NCBI GenBank assembly: GCA_965220615.1
Contig: CBDCQL010000002.1
Span: forward strand, 558,001-622,000
DNA from: JAGWBD01 sp965220615
Lineage (GTDB): Bacteria > Chloroflexota > Anaerolineae > Aggregatilineales > Phototrophicaceae
DNA: 64,000 bases
Direction: 5' to 3'
Shown here in pieces: positions 23,210-30,863 of this stretch. Position 1 is the first letter of the stretch. Each line of letters starts with the position of its first letter. Both the position numbers and the translations under genes were made by a program. The notes beneath the pieces are model-generated. The model had not been told where the DNA came from. It made no database searches and was given only the letters and a program-made list of their open reading frames with translations.

Positions 23210-23965
23210 CTAAACCGGCGGCCAGGGGACATTGGGGCCATGTCCGGGTTCCGGCCAGCGGCCCTGCTCCAGAAGCCGGGCGATCCTGTGCCGCAGGGCG
23301 GCGATTTCGTATTCGTCCAGCAGCGAGGAAAGTCTTTGCGACACGGGGCTACGCTGGTCGTTCAATCTGGAAGCCAGAGCATCCACGTCGGCCAGCAAGC
23401 GAGCGGAGATTTCCTCCCCGGCGAAATCCCAAATCACCGTCCGCAGGCGATGGTGTGCGTTGAAGGCGATGCCGTGGTCGATTCCCCAGAGTCGACCGCT
23501 GGCATCCAGCAGACAGTGGCCGCCCTTGCGATCAGCGTTGTTGATAATGTGGTCGAAGAGTGAGAGCCGCCTTAGCTGCGCTTTGGTCTCTGGCGGGAAG
23601 GTGAAATAGGTCTGCTCGGGATCGTGGTCGATGAAGTACTGCACGGATCCCAGACCGTGCGCGCCCTCACGCAGAACGGTGGGTGGCACGATGTCCCAGC
23701 CCAGGGCGTGGGCCGTCTCCCAGGCGGCTACTTCGCGCAGACATAGCGTGCCGTCGGGAAAGTCCCAGAGCGGGCGTTCCCCGCTGCGCGGCTTGTAGAT
23801 GACCATGAACGCCAACTCTTCATGTTGCATCGAGGTCAGGAAGGTGAAATTGGAACTCCAGCGCATCAGGCCAATGTCGCCGCCCAGTTCGCCTTCGCGC
23901 AGGGCCTGCAGCAGTCTGGTCACCTGCACCCCGGTCGTCGACAGGTGAAGGGAGTTTTCCGTCAC
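23210..23965 (-). CDS. SCO1664-family protein (PI3/4-kinase-like/HipA-like fold)
   Basis: A 251-residue member of the SCO1664 family (TIGR03843 as I recall), distantly related to phosphatidylinositol kinases. Kinase-like landmarks are KPRSGERPLWDFPDGTLCLREVAAWE (nucleotide-binding Lys and Glu), LFDHIINNADRKGGHCLL (catalytic-loop-like Asp and Asn) and WGIDHGIAFN (metal-binding Asp). Activity is undescribed to my knowledge. GTG at 23965 overlaps the DUF3090 stop (GTGA), and the family homology starts close to it. Together with DUF3090 and the phosphatase it forms the three-gene set conserved in Actinobacteria and Chloroflexi. Confidence 0.88.
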   Translation of the reverse strand: MTENSLHLSTTGVQVTRLLQALREGELGGDIGLMRWSSNFTFLTSMQHEELAFMVIYKPRSGERPLWDFPDGTLCLREVAAWETAHALGWDIVPPTVLREGAHGLGSVQYFIDHDPEQTYFTFPPETKAQLRRLSLFDHIINNADRKGGHCLLDASGRLWGIDHGIAFNAHHRLRTVIWDFAGEEISARLLADVDALASRLNDQRSPVSQRLSSLLDEYEIAALRHRIARLLEQGRWPEPGHGPNVPWPPV

Positions 23966-24471
23966 GACCAGTAGTAAACCACGTGCCCGTTCTGGCGCGG
24001 ATCCGCCCTGCCGGACTGTGCGCACTCCGACGCCTGTGAACTCAATTCGCGCATTTGTCTGCGATTGCACCACAGGCGCACCACGCCTGGTTCGGCTTCG
24101 ACCTGGTCTTCATCGTCTTCACGCGCCAGCAGTTCCTGGGCCAGCAACACGACCATGCGCGTCTCGTCGTCATAGCCCAGTCCCATCTCGGCGACTCGAA
24201 ACAGGGGTTCCAGTGGCTCTCTCAATTCCATGTCATCGGAGCCGATAGCGGAGTCTGTTTCCTCACCAGGCGGCGGAAATCGTTCGTCTATGTCGTCCAG
24301 CAGTTCACGGATTGCCTCACTGAGCGCCAGGGCCTGTTCTTTCTCAATGATCAGGGTGACGATTTGCGTCTCTTTGCCGGCCTGGAGGTAAAACACGCGC
24401 TGCCCTTTCGGGCCGATTGTATCGATCGTCACAAAGTCAACAGGCCTCAGTTCGAGTTCAGAGCCGGCCAT
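23962..24471 (-). CDS. DUF3090 family protein
   Basis: A 169-residue cytosolic protein of DUF3090 (TIGR03847 as I recall), function unknown. Typical N-terminus ELRPVDFVTIDTIGPKGQRVFYLQAG, then EKEQALALSEAIRELLDDID. The centre is acidic, and the C-terminus (LWCNRRQMRELSSQASECAQSGRADPRQNGHV) carries two Cys and a CxRxQ/R segment reminiscent of a small metal site (the family often ends with CPLCG-like text, here reduced). ATG 24471 is chosen over the further upstream frame because GGGGAAG precedes it and homology begins there. It overlaps the phosphatase gene by 14 nt and the SCO1664 gene by 4 nt. Confidence 0.87.
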   Translation of the reverse strand: MAGSELELRPVDFVTIDTIGPKGQRVFYLQAGKETQIVTLIIEKEQALALSEAIRELLDDIDERFPPPGEETDSAIGSDDMELREPLEPLFRVAEMGLGYDDETRMVVLLAQELLAREDDEDQVEAEPGVVRLWCNRRQMRELSSQASECAQSGRADPRQNGHVVYYWS

Positions 24472-25144
24472 GCGCAGCTTCCCCTGTTGAACTGGATGCG
24501 CGGTTCTTGTGGCTCCGCCCGGCATCCCTGTGTTTCAGGCCCTGCAGATGGGACACGTCGTTCATGCCATGTATCCAGGGGCGGCCATGCCCCAGGGACA
24601 GCCGACTGATCGAGGCGGGCGCGATGTCAATGCGCTGGAAATTGTCGAGATGCATGCCCAGATAGTGCGCCAGCGCCATGCGGATCAGATCGGCATGAAA
24701 GACGATGGCCACCTGGGCGCCGGGCCAGGTCAATGCCAGTTCCTCCAGCGCATCCACAACGCGCGTCTGCACCCCCCGCATGGTCTCGCCATTGGGGAAG
24801 CGCGCCCGCGACGGATATTCCTGGACCACGCGCCAGGCCTTGCGACGGGCGAGTTCATGGAGTTTGGCGCCCTCCCAGTCTCCGTAGCGGACCTCGCCAA
24901 GGCCTTCGTGCTGCCGTATTTGCAACTGTGGATGCTGTTGCTGAATGGCAGCGGCCGTCTCCATCGTGCGTTCAAGAGGGCTGGCATAGAGCTGGTCCAT
25001 CTTTTCTGCGGCCAGGCGCTTTCCGAGTGCGTCCGCCTGGGCACGGCCGTGTTCGCTGAGATGCACGCCCTCCGTCCAGCCCGCCAGGCGGTTGGTCCGT
25101 ACATAATCATTGATGGCGTGGCGAATGAGCAGGAATCGGGTCAT
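24458..25144 (-). CDS. Histidine phosphatase family protein (MSMEG_4193-like)
   Basis: A 228-residue branch-1 histidine phosphatase. The N-terminal catalytic motif is LLIRHAIND (RHG reads RHA); Arg and His are retained. The other active-site parts are Arg in SPLERTMETA, Glu in GLGEVRYGDWEG, and the second His in IVFHADLIRMAL. The NRLAGWTEGVHLSEHGRAQADALGKRL segment is family-typical. It is the first gene of the DUF3090/SCO1664 operon. Substrate unknown; the MSMEG_4193 family is annotated as a probable phosphomutase. ATG 25144 is chosen since homology starts there and the longer frame has no such sequence. Confidence 0.9.
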   Translation of the reverse strand: MTRFLLIRHAINDYVRTNRLAGWTEGVHLSEHGRAQADALGKRLAAEKMDQLYASPLERTMETAAAIQQQHPQLQIRQHEGLGEVRYGDWEGAKLHELARRKAWRVVQEYPSRARFPNGETMRGVQTRVVDALEELALTWPGAQVAIVFHADLIRMALAHYLGMHLDNFQRIDIAPASISRLSLGHGRPWIHGMNDVSHLQGLKHRDAGRSHKNRASSSTGEAAHGRL

Positions 25145-25213
25145 GGCAGAATCCGCTGCCGTGCAGAAGCGGAATGATAGCATATCAATGACCAAACTGC
25201 AGAATGGAGAATT

Positions 25214-25222
25214 TGTTATACT
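25214..25222 (+). promoter_or_regulatory. Extended -10 promoter of the phosphoesterase gene
   Basis: TGT-TATACT, with initiation expected near 25229, about 19 nt before the GTG start at 25248. No -35 hexamer was recognised. Confidence 0.55.
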
Positions 25223-25247
25223 GGCCAGATTGACGTCAGGTGGCCAC

Positions 25248-25838
25248 GTGAAACTGGGCATAATTTCTGATATTCACGGCGATTGTCAGGCGCTGGAAAC
25301 TGCCCTTGCGCGATTCGAAGGGGTTCACCAGGTTGAAAGTGTCCTGTGCGCGGGAGACCTGCTGGGGAGCGACAAACAGGTGGACGGCGTCGTGCGCATG
25401 GTGCGCGAACGCCGCATCGTCACCGTTCGCGGCAACCACGATGCCTGTCACCCGGAATTGACGAGGGATGACGCCCGCTTCCTCGAAGAACTCCCGCTGG
25501 ACTGGGAAGGCATCCAGGGCGGCCGTCGCCTCTTCATGTGTCACGGCAAGCCGGGCAACAACATCTGGGGCCTCTACCGGGACCACCTGTCGGACACCTT
25601 GCTGAACATGATGTTGCGTTCGCTCAATGCCGATGTATTAATCACCGGTCATACGCATTTGCCCATGTGTGTACAGGTCGAAAGCGGCTGCGTGGTCAAT
25701 CCCGGCTCGCTCTTTCGCAGTTGCCACAGTTCGCGGGACACCTCGCATTCCTATGGTGTGTTGCACCTGCCGGAGCTGGAATTCGAAATCTACGACGTCG
25801 ACTGCGGCGACCTGCAGCCACTGAGTTGTATTTCCTGA
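25248..25838 (+). CDS. Metallophosphoesterase (YfcE/MJ0936-like)
   Basis: A 196-residue calcineurin-like phosphoesterase with a complete metal set: ISDIHGD (about 6-12), GDLLGSD, RGNHDAC, FMCHGKPGNN and TGHTHLPM, followed by NPGSLFRS. Members are cytosolic phosphodiesterases with activity on model substrates; the physiological target is unknown. GTG 25248 is chosen: AGGTGG lies 5 nt upstream, the -10 at 25217-25222 rules out earlier starts, and IISDIHGD normally begins within 5 residues. The 3' end is 19 nt before the methyltransferase start on the same strand. Confidence 0.92.
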   Translation: MKLGIISDIHGDCQALETALARFEGVHQVESVLCAGDLLGSDKQVDGVVRMVRERRIVTVRGNHDACHPELTRDDARFLEELPLDWEGIQGGRRLFMCHGKPGNNIWGLYRDHLSDTLLNMMLRSLNADVLITGHTHLPMCVQVESGCVVNPGSLFRSCHSSRDTSHSYGVLHLPELEFEIYDVDCGDLQPLSCIS

Positions 25839-25857
25839 GAGCCGGCGCACCCTCCAC

Positions 25858-26613
25858 GTGAATGAAGACAGGGCCACAGTGCCCCTGCAGCACTACGACC
25901 GTTCCTACTTCTCAAGGTGGAATTATGCAGACCGTGGCCTGGGGCGCTTCACCATGTACTGGTTTGCGCGCCGCTATTACGCGGGGCTGGTGCGGCGCCA
26001 TGCGCCGAAGGGGCAGGGGACGCTGCTGGAACTGGGCTGCGGCCTCGGGCATCTGTTGGGGCTGCTGCAGGATGACTTTTGCTGCACGGGAATCGACCTG
26101 ATCGACTTCGCCGTCGAACAGACCCGAAAGAACGCCCCCAGGGCCCGCGCGATTCAGGGCGATGCCGCTGCCACAGAACGATTCGGAGACGGAGAATTTG
26201 GCGCCGTAGTCGCCCTGCACCTGATCGAGCATCTGCCGCGGCCCCGGGCCATGATTGGCGACGTGAATCGCATTTTGCAACCAGGTGGTCTGTGGCTCTT
26301 TGCCACGCCACATCCAGACTACGTCCTGCGCCGCTTCAAGGACCCCGAAACCGACGCCGCCGGCAAGGACCCGACGCATATCAACGTACACCCGCCCGCG
26401 GTCTGGCGCGCCTGGTGCGAAGAGAGCGGTTTCAGGGTGCTGCGCCACTTTGGTGACGGGCTGTGGGACGTGCCCTATGTGCCGCTGCTGCCGGTGAAAC
26501 TGCAGTTCGCGCTGTTCGGGTTTCCCGCGTTGATTCAGGTATTGACCCGTTCAACCTTCATGCCCCTGGCGCTGGGCGTCAACCAGATTGTCATTGCCCG
26601 CAAAATCGCCTGA
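25858..26613 (+). CDS. Class I SAM-dependent methyltransferase
   Basis: A 251-residue protein with a UbiE/COQ5-like methyltransferase core. Motif I is LLELGCGLGHLLGLL (about 54-68), the acidic residue ends beta2 in CTGIDLIDFAVEQ, motif II lies in FGAVVALHLIEHLPRPR (about 115-130), then ILQPGGLWLFATPHPD. The C-terminal part (about 195-245) has a hydrophobic helix that may associate with the membrane. The substrate is not inferable; similar proteins act on lipids or glycans. It begins with GTG 25858 with no clear Shine-Dalgarno, close behind the phosphoesterase gene, so coupling by read-through is plausible. Confidence 0.87.
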   Translation: MNEDRATVPLQHYDRSYFSRWNYADRGLGRFTMYWFARRYYAGLVRRHAPKGQGTLLELGCGLGHLLGLLQDDFCCTGIDLIDFAVEQTRKNAPRARAIQGDAAATERFGDGEFGAVVALHLIEHLPRPRAMIGDVNRILQPGGLWLFATPHPDYVLRRFKDPETDAAGKDPTHINVHPPAVWRAWCEESGFRVLRHFGDGLWDVPYVPLLPVKLQFALFGFPALIQVLTRSTFMPLALGVNQIVIARKIA

Positions 26614-26716
26614 GTCCATTACAGTCCAGTTGGCCTGGAAGTAGTACGAACAGGTGTAGACTGGCCGCCGTTTTGGTCGCGGACACCCTCGTCCGCCTGC
26701 ACTTCTACAAGGTTCA

Positions 26717-28024
26717 ATGCAAAACATCCTCCATACCCGCAGTCTGCACGTCGTCACGCATTTTCCCGTTTTCTATGGTTGGGTCGTTCTCGTGGCCGCA
26801 ACGCTGGGTCTCATCCTGCCCTTCTTCGGCCACAACACGACCATCGGTTTGTTCGTCGATGATTTCATCGTCGAATTTGGCATGGACCGCACGACTCTCT
26901 CGGGCCTCTTTGGCCTGGGCGGATTCGTGGCGGCGCTGGGGCTTCCATGGGTAGGGAAAGTGACGGACCGTTATGGCAGTCGTCGCGTGGGCGTGATCGC
27001 CGGGGCGATTTTCGCCCTTTCGCTCATCGCTCTGTCGACGGCGACCAACCCGCTGGCCCTTTTGATGATGTTCGTCATCATGCGGGCGGTAGGGCTGGGA
27101 CCGCTGTGGATTGCCAACAGCACGGTGCTGGCGCAATGGTTCCGCAGTCGTCGCGGTCGGGTTTTCAGCATTACGGTGGTCGTCACCTGGCTGTTTCAGG
27201 GGTTCTACGTGCCCTTTGTGCAGCAATTGCTGGAGACCATGAGCTGGCGCCAGGTCTGGCAGTTGCTGGGGCTGCTGGTGGGCCTCATCGCTGTGCCGCT
27301 GGTGTGGCTGCTGCTGCGTGACCGGCCCGAAAGTTACGGGCTGCTGCCCGACGGTCGTGTGAACCACGAGGAGGAAAAAGCGCCGGAACCGGAACAGGGC
27401 TGGACCCTGCCGGAAGCGCGGCGCACGACCATTTTCCTCATTTTCGTGCTGGGGCGCATGTTGACGCCGGCAGCCGGGTCCGCGCTCATTCTGCACCAGG
27501 TCTCAGTCTTCAACAGTTTGGGTTATGACGCGGCGCTGGCGGCACAATCTTTTGGCATGATCGCCGTCGTGGCAGGGGGGCTTTCACTCTTTGGTGGCGT
27601 GCTGGTCGACCGGCTGCGTCCCAATCACCTGATGGTCATTCAGCTTTGTACTTCGATCGCCGTCTTGCTGCTTTCCGTCACCATGACCTCTCCCCTGTTG
27701 CTGCTTCTTTACGTTCTGGCCTTTGGCAGCAACATCACGCTGGGCAGCCTGTTTGACAACACGGTCTGGGCCAATCTGTTTGGCAGGGAGCACCTGGGAG
27801 AGATTCGCGGCTTCGTGGCTATCCTGATGTCGGCCGGCGTGGCGATCGGCCCCGTGCTCTTTGGCTGGTGCTTCGATACTTTTGGTGACTACAAGCTGAT
27901 CGTCGCGGTCTTCATCGCACTGATGCTGGTGCAGACGGTCGTCGCCTGGATGGCGCCCGCACCGCAACGCAAGGAACAGGGCGACGCGACTTCTTCTACA
28001 ATTCTCCAGCCTGCCAACGCCTGA
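26717..28024 (+). CDS. MFS transporter
   Basis: A 435-residue membrane protein with about 12 predicted transmembrane helices in two bundles separated by a cytoplasmic loop near 205-225 (charged, EEEKAPEPEQ). Loop 2-3 carries the MFS motif PWVGKVTDRYGSRRVG (about 78-93, variant of GxLaDrxGrr), repeated in the second half as GGVLVDRLRPNHL. The profile is that of the OxlT/MCT-like subfamily for monocarboxylates or small organic acids, but the substrate is unknown. The 5' leader has a small GC hairpin at 26679-26696. The 3' end overlaps the convergent Nudix gene by 29 nt. Confidence 0.9.
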   Translation: MQNILHTRSLHVVTHFPVFYGWVVLVAATLGLILPFFGHNTTIGLFVDDFIVEFGMDRTTLSGLFGLGGFVAALGLPWVGKVTDRYGSRRVGVIAGAIFALSLIALSTATNPLALLMMFVIMRAVGLGPLWIANSTVLAQWFRSRRGRVFSITVVVTWLFQGFYVPFVQQLLETMSWRQVWQLLGLLVGLIAVPLVWLLLRDRPESYGLLPDGRVNHEEEKAPEPEQGWTLPEARRTTIFLIFVLGRMLTPAAGSALILHQVSVFNSLGYDAALAAQSFGMIAVVAGGLSLFGGVLVDRLRPNHLMVIQLCTSIAVLLLSVTMTSPLLLLLYVLAFGSNITLGSLFDNTVWANLFGREHLGEIRGFVAILMSAGVAIGPVLFGWCFDTFGDYKLIVAVFIALMLVQTVVAWMAPAPQRKEQGDATSSTILQPANA

Positions 28025-28496
28025 CCAGCGCCTGCGTCGGCAGAAAGGCCAGGGGCGGCAGCTGATCGCGGCGGAACCAGGCGACCGCGTCCGCGTCATC
28101 GCCCGCCAACAGGTCCCCGCCACAGATGCTGGCCTCGTAGACCAGGACGATATTCGCAAGGCCGCCGTCGGCGGGCGTGTGGAACAGATGAAGCAATTGC
28201 TCCACCCGCACCTGCAGGCCGGTCTCTTCCAGGACCTCGCGGCGCAGGGCGGCTTCAGGGTGTTCGTCGTATTCCATGAAACCGGCGGGCATGGCCCAGA
28301 ACCCGGCCAGGGGGTCACCCTTGCGCCGCACGAGCAGCAGTCGTACGTCCTGCCGGATCCAGGCGGCGACCGCCACCTTGGGGTCAAAAAAGACCACGTG
28401 GTCGCAGGCGTCACAAACGGGGCGAATGGCGCCAAGTCGTTGTTGCAGGGCGAGGGGATGCCCGCAGGCCGGGCAGAAGCGGGCGACCCGGCTCAC
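27996..28496 (-). CDS. Nudix hydrolase with N-terminal zinc ribbon
   Basis: A 166-residue protein. The N-terminal Zn ribbon uses CPACG (about 8-12) and CDACD (about 28-32). The Nudix box GFMEYDEHPEAALRREVLEETGL fits GX5EX7REUXEEXGU at about 70-92. This is the layout of NudC-like or ADP-ribose pyrophosphatase-like proteins, hydrolysing a nucleoside diphosphate linked to another moiety. NudC SQPWPFPxS motif is not seen, so NADH specificity is not supported. Convergent with the MFS gene, overlapping it by 29 nt. Confidence 0.92.
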   Translation of the reverse strand: MSRVARFCPACGHPLALQQRLGAIRPVCDACDHVVFFDPKVAVAAWIRQDVRLLLVRRKGDPLAGFWAMPAGFMEYDEHPEAALRREVLEETGLQVRVEQLLHLFHTPADGGLANIVLVYEASICGGDLLAGDDADAVAWFRRDQLPPLAFLPTQALVRRWQAGEL

Positions 28497-28580
28497 GGCA
28501 TGTCGCCAGAAGGCCTGAACAGCGCTTCAGCGATGGCAAACATTGACAGTTCCACGCTGGCTTTCTATCATCAGGTCGCG

Positions 28581-28664
28581 GCCGATGTGGCGGAACAGGC
28601 AGACGCACGCGACTCAAAATCGCGCGCCCGCAAGGGCATGTGGGTTCGACTCCCACCATCGGCA
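28581..28664 (+). tRNA. tRNA-Leu (anticodon CAA)
   Basis: The 7-bp acceptor GCCGATG / CATCGGC with discriminator A, the T-arm GTGGG-TTCGACT-CCCAC, and the anticodon arm CGCGA-CTCAAAA-TCGCG reading CAA are all intact. The variable arm is long (CGCCCGCAAGGGC region), as in class II tRNA-Leu. The total is 84 nt; CCA is not encoded. It sits alone between convergent/divergent protein genes. Confidence 0.96.
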
Positions 28665-28716
28665 CAGAAGGTGATGCTAACCTCCGGCCCCGCCGCCGTC
28701 AATTGAACGCGAGCCC

Positions 28717-28725
28717 TGCTATACT
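28717..28725 (+). promoter_or_regulatory. Extended -10 promoter with start codon at the predicted +1
   Basis: TGC-TATACT (28717-28725); the ATG of the next gene is at 28733, 7 nt after the last T. Transcription would start at or within 2 nt of the ATG, so the mRNA is probably leaderless. Confidence 0.55.
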
Positions 28726-28732
28726 GCCTGCC

Positions 28733-29122
28733 ATGAAGGTGTGGCGCGTGGCAAGGGGTTCCCTGCCCATGCTGCTGGTCGGCCTGCTGGCGGGTTTGCT
28801 GATCGGGCAACTGGCAGGGGGTGGCGCCCTGAACCCGGGAAGCGTCGACCCACAGGACCAGCAATTCCGTGACGATCTGTTGGTCATGATCGGCGCGGCC
28901 TACAGCCAGGACGGCGACCTGCCGGCTGCATGGCGCCGAATGCGTCAGGTGGTCGGCGACGCCAGTGTTGCCACGCTGCAAGCCACGACCGAACGATTCA
29001 TAGCCAATTCGCGAAACGTCCAGGACATTCGCTTTCTCGTCGCTCTGGCGGAGGGACTGGGTCGGTTGACCCCCGCCATGAGACCTTTCCTGGTACCTGA
29101 CCCGGCAGCCGCCAGTCCGTGA
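28733..29122 (+). CDS. Small membrane-anchored protein of unknown function
   Basis: A 129-residue protein with a basic N-terminus and a single hydrophobic segment (about 11-29, rich in Leu/Gly), followed by an extracytoplasmic helical domain. A motif AAYSQDGDLPAAWRRMRQV (about 62-80) recurs in altered form in the next gene (AQAWSVDGDRARAMERLRAA), so the two are probably paralogous or interacting. No family recognised. It overlaps the next gene by 4 nt (GTGA). ATG 28733 is chosen because it lies at the predicted transcription start. Confidence 0.65.
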   Translation: MKVWRVARGSLPMLLVGLLAGLLIGQLAGGGALNPGSVDPQDQQFRDDLLVMIGAAYSQDGDLPAAWRRMRQVVGDASVATLQATTERFIANSRNVQDIRFLVALAEGLGRLTPAMRPFLVPDPAAASP

Positions 29123-30018
29123 AGCCTCCCGCTGCACGCAGCAAACGACGCAGGGTGCGAGTGCCGACAACGCTGTTTGTTCTGGCCAGCGCCCTGACAG
29201 GGCTATGCCTTGGCCTGATCCTCGCCTGGAGTTCACTTCCTGCGACTCCCCCGGGCGCAGCTGGCGTCCTGCGGAAAATGCCCCCGGAAGACCATGCGGC
29301 GCTGGTGGCCCAGGCCTGGTCGGTGGATGGCGACCGGGCGCGGGCCATGGAACGTCTGCGGGCGGCAATCCCTCTTGGAACCAACCCGGCGCGCCACATG
29401 GCTGACATGGCCTGCCGCCTGGCTTCCACGGATTTCGTCAACGATTCTGCCGGCTTGCGGACCTTGCGAAAAATGCAGAACTTCTATCAGATGGAGGGCC
29501 AACCCGGTTGTGCCGACACCTTGCTACCGTCCCTGGACGGCGCGGCGGTCCTGTTGCTTGACAGCAGTCCGACGCCACGACCCAGTCCCTCGCTGGCGCC
29601 GCCTCCCAGCAAGACCCCCATGGCGACCCTGATCCCTGAAGTGAGCTCTGCCGCCACGGCCGTCCCGACGTCCACGGAAACGAACGCGGGACGATTCGAG
29701 CTGGCCGGACTGGGGGCCCACTGCGACGCGGCGCAGCCGGCCACGCTGGAGGTTTACGTGCAGGAGCGCGACGGTCGCGGCATTGCGGCCATGGCCTTGC
29801 GTGTGCGCTGGAGCGGCGGCGAGGACCGCTTCTACAGCGGCCTGAAACCGGAGCGAGGCACTGGATACGCGGATTTCACCATGGAGCCGGGTCGGCGCTA
29901 CGTCATCGACATGCCAGGATTATCCGGGGTCTCTCCCGAATTCGAAACCGGCGATTGCGTGGATGATGGCATTCAGACCTTGCGCTCCTGGCGCGCCCTG
30001 TTTCGGCCGGTGGACTGA
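29119..30018 (+). CDS. Membrane-anchored protein with Pro/Thr linker and C-terminal beta domain
   Basis: A 299-residue protein: Arg/Lys-rich start, one transmembrane helix (about 17-36), and an alpha-helical domain (about 50-135) similar to that of the upstream gene. A Ser/Pro/Thr-rich linker (about 148-190) follows, then a C-terminal domain (about 195-290) of beta character with two Cys (AHCDAAQ, FETGDCVDD), perhaps a disulfide-stabilised Ig-like domain. Probably exposed on the cell surface. I know no function. GTG 29119 overlaps the stop of the upstream gene; both are read from the same promoter. Confidence 0.68.
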   Translation: MKPPAARSKRRRVRVPTTLFVLASALTGLCLGLILAWSSLPATPPGAAGVLRKMPPEDHAALVAQAWSVDGDRARAMERLRAAIPLGTNPARHMADMACRLASTDFVNDSAGLRTLRKMQNFYQMEGQPGCADTLLPSLDGAAVLLLDSSPTPRPSPSLAPPPSKTPMATLIPEVSSAATAVPTSTETNAGRFELAGLGAHCDAAQPATLEVYVQERDGRGIAAMALRVRWSGGEDRFYSGLKPERGTGYADFTMEPGRRYVIDMPGLSGVSPEFETGDCVDDGIQTLRSWRALFRPVD

Positions 30019-30119
30019 GATTGTTTGCCCCAGGATGTTGCCGCAAGTGAGGCAATTGCCCGGCACTGACGAAATCGCTATTCTCTGAAACAGAATTTCA
30101 GCCTTCAGGCAGGATACCC

Positions 30120-30863
30120 GTGCAAATCGATGTGCTGACCCTTTTCCCGCAGATGTTTGAGGGGCCAATGGGTCTGAGCATGATGTGGAAGGCGCAGGAA
30201 CGCGGCCTGCTGCATTTGCATTTGCATGATTTGCGCGACTGGGGAGAAGGTCGCCGCCGCCAGGTGGACGACACCCCCTGCGGTGGTGGCGGCGGCATGA
30301 TTCTGCGGGCGGACGTACTCATCCGCGCGATCGAGGAAGTCCGCGCGGAAAGTGAACAGCCGGTCATTCTGTTCACTCCCCAGGGTCGCGTCTTCAACCA
30401 GAAAATCGCCGCGCAACTGGCGCAGAAAGAACGGCTGTTGCTGGTTTGCGGCCACTACGAGGGCGTCGACGAACGCGTGCGGCAGCTGGCCATCACGGAT
30501 GAAATCAGCATCGGCGATTACGTACTCACCGGCGGCGAACTGGCGGCCATGGTCGTGATTGACGCCACCGTGCGTCAACTGCCGGGCGTACTTGGCGCCG
30601 AACATGCCGCAGCGCAGGACAGTCACGCCGACGGCTTGCTGGAAGGGCCGCACTACACGCGACCGACCGATTTTCGCGGGCTGCAGGTGCCAGAATTGCT
30701 GCTGAGCGGCGATCACGGGCGCATAGCCACCTGGCGCCGGCGGCAGTCCCTGCTGCGTACCATGCAACGTCGTCCAGATCTTTTCAGCGCAGCAGATATC
30801 AGCGATGCGGAGCGGGACTGGCTGGCGCAAAACGACCCTGATTCCCGTTTTCCGGACCCATGA
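30120..30863 (+). CDS. trmD: tRNA (guanine-N1-)-methyltransferase
   Basis: TrmD methylates G37 next to the anticodon of tRNAs reading CNN and CGG codons, preventing +1 frameshifts. This 247-residue protein has the SPOUT trefoil-knot motifs: PCGGGGGMILR (about 58-68), LVCGHYEGVDERV (about 110-122) and SIGDYVLTGGELAAMVVIDA (about 130-150). Lead segment IDVLTLFPQMFEGPM is diagnostic. The start is GTG 30120 (AGGA 7 nt upstream). TrmD normally sits with rpsP-rimM-rplS; here it is followed instead, with a 4-nt overlap, by a GT39-type membrane protein gene, so the usual ribosomal operon has been broken up. Confidence 0.96.
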   Translation: MQIDVLTLFPQMFEGPMGLSMMWKAQERGLLHLHLHDLRDWGEGRRRQVDDTPCGGGGGMILRADVLIRAIEEVRAESEQPVILFTPQGRVFNQKIAAQLAQKERLLLVCGHYEGVDERVRQLAITDEISIGDYVLTGGELAAMVVIDATVRQLPGVLGAEHAAAQDSHADGLLEGPHYTRPTDFRGLQVPELLLSGDHGRIATWRRRQSLLRTMQRRPDLFSAADISDAERDWLAQNDPDSRFPDP

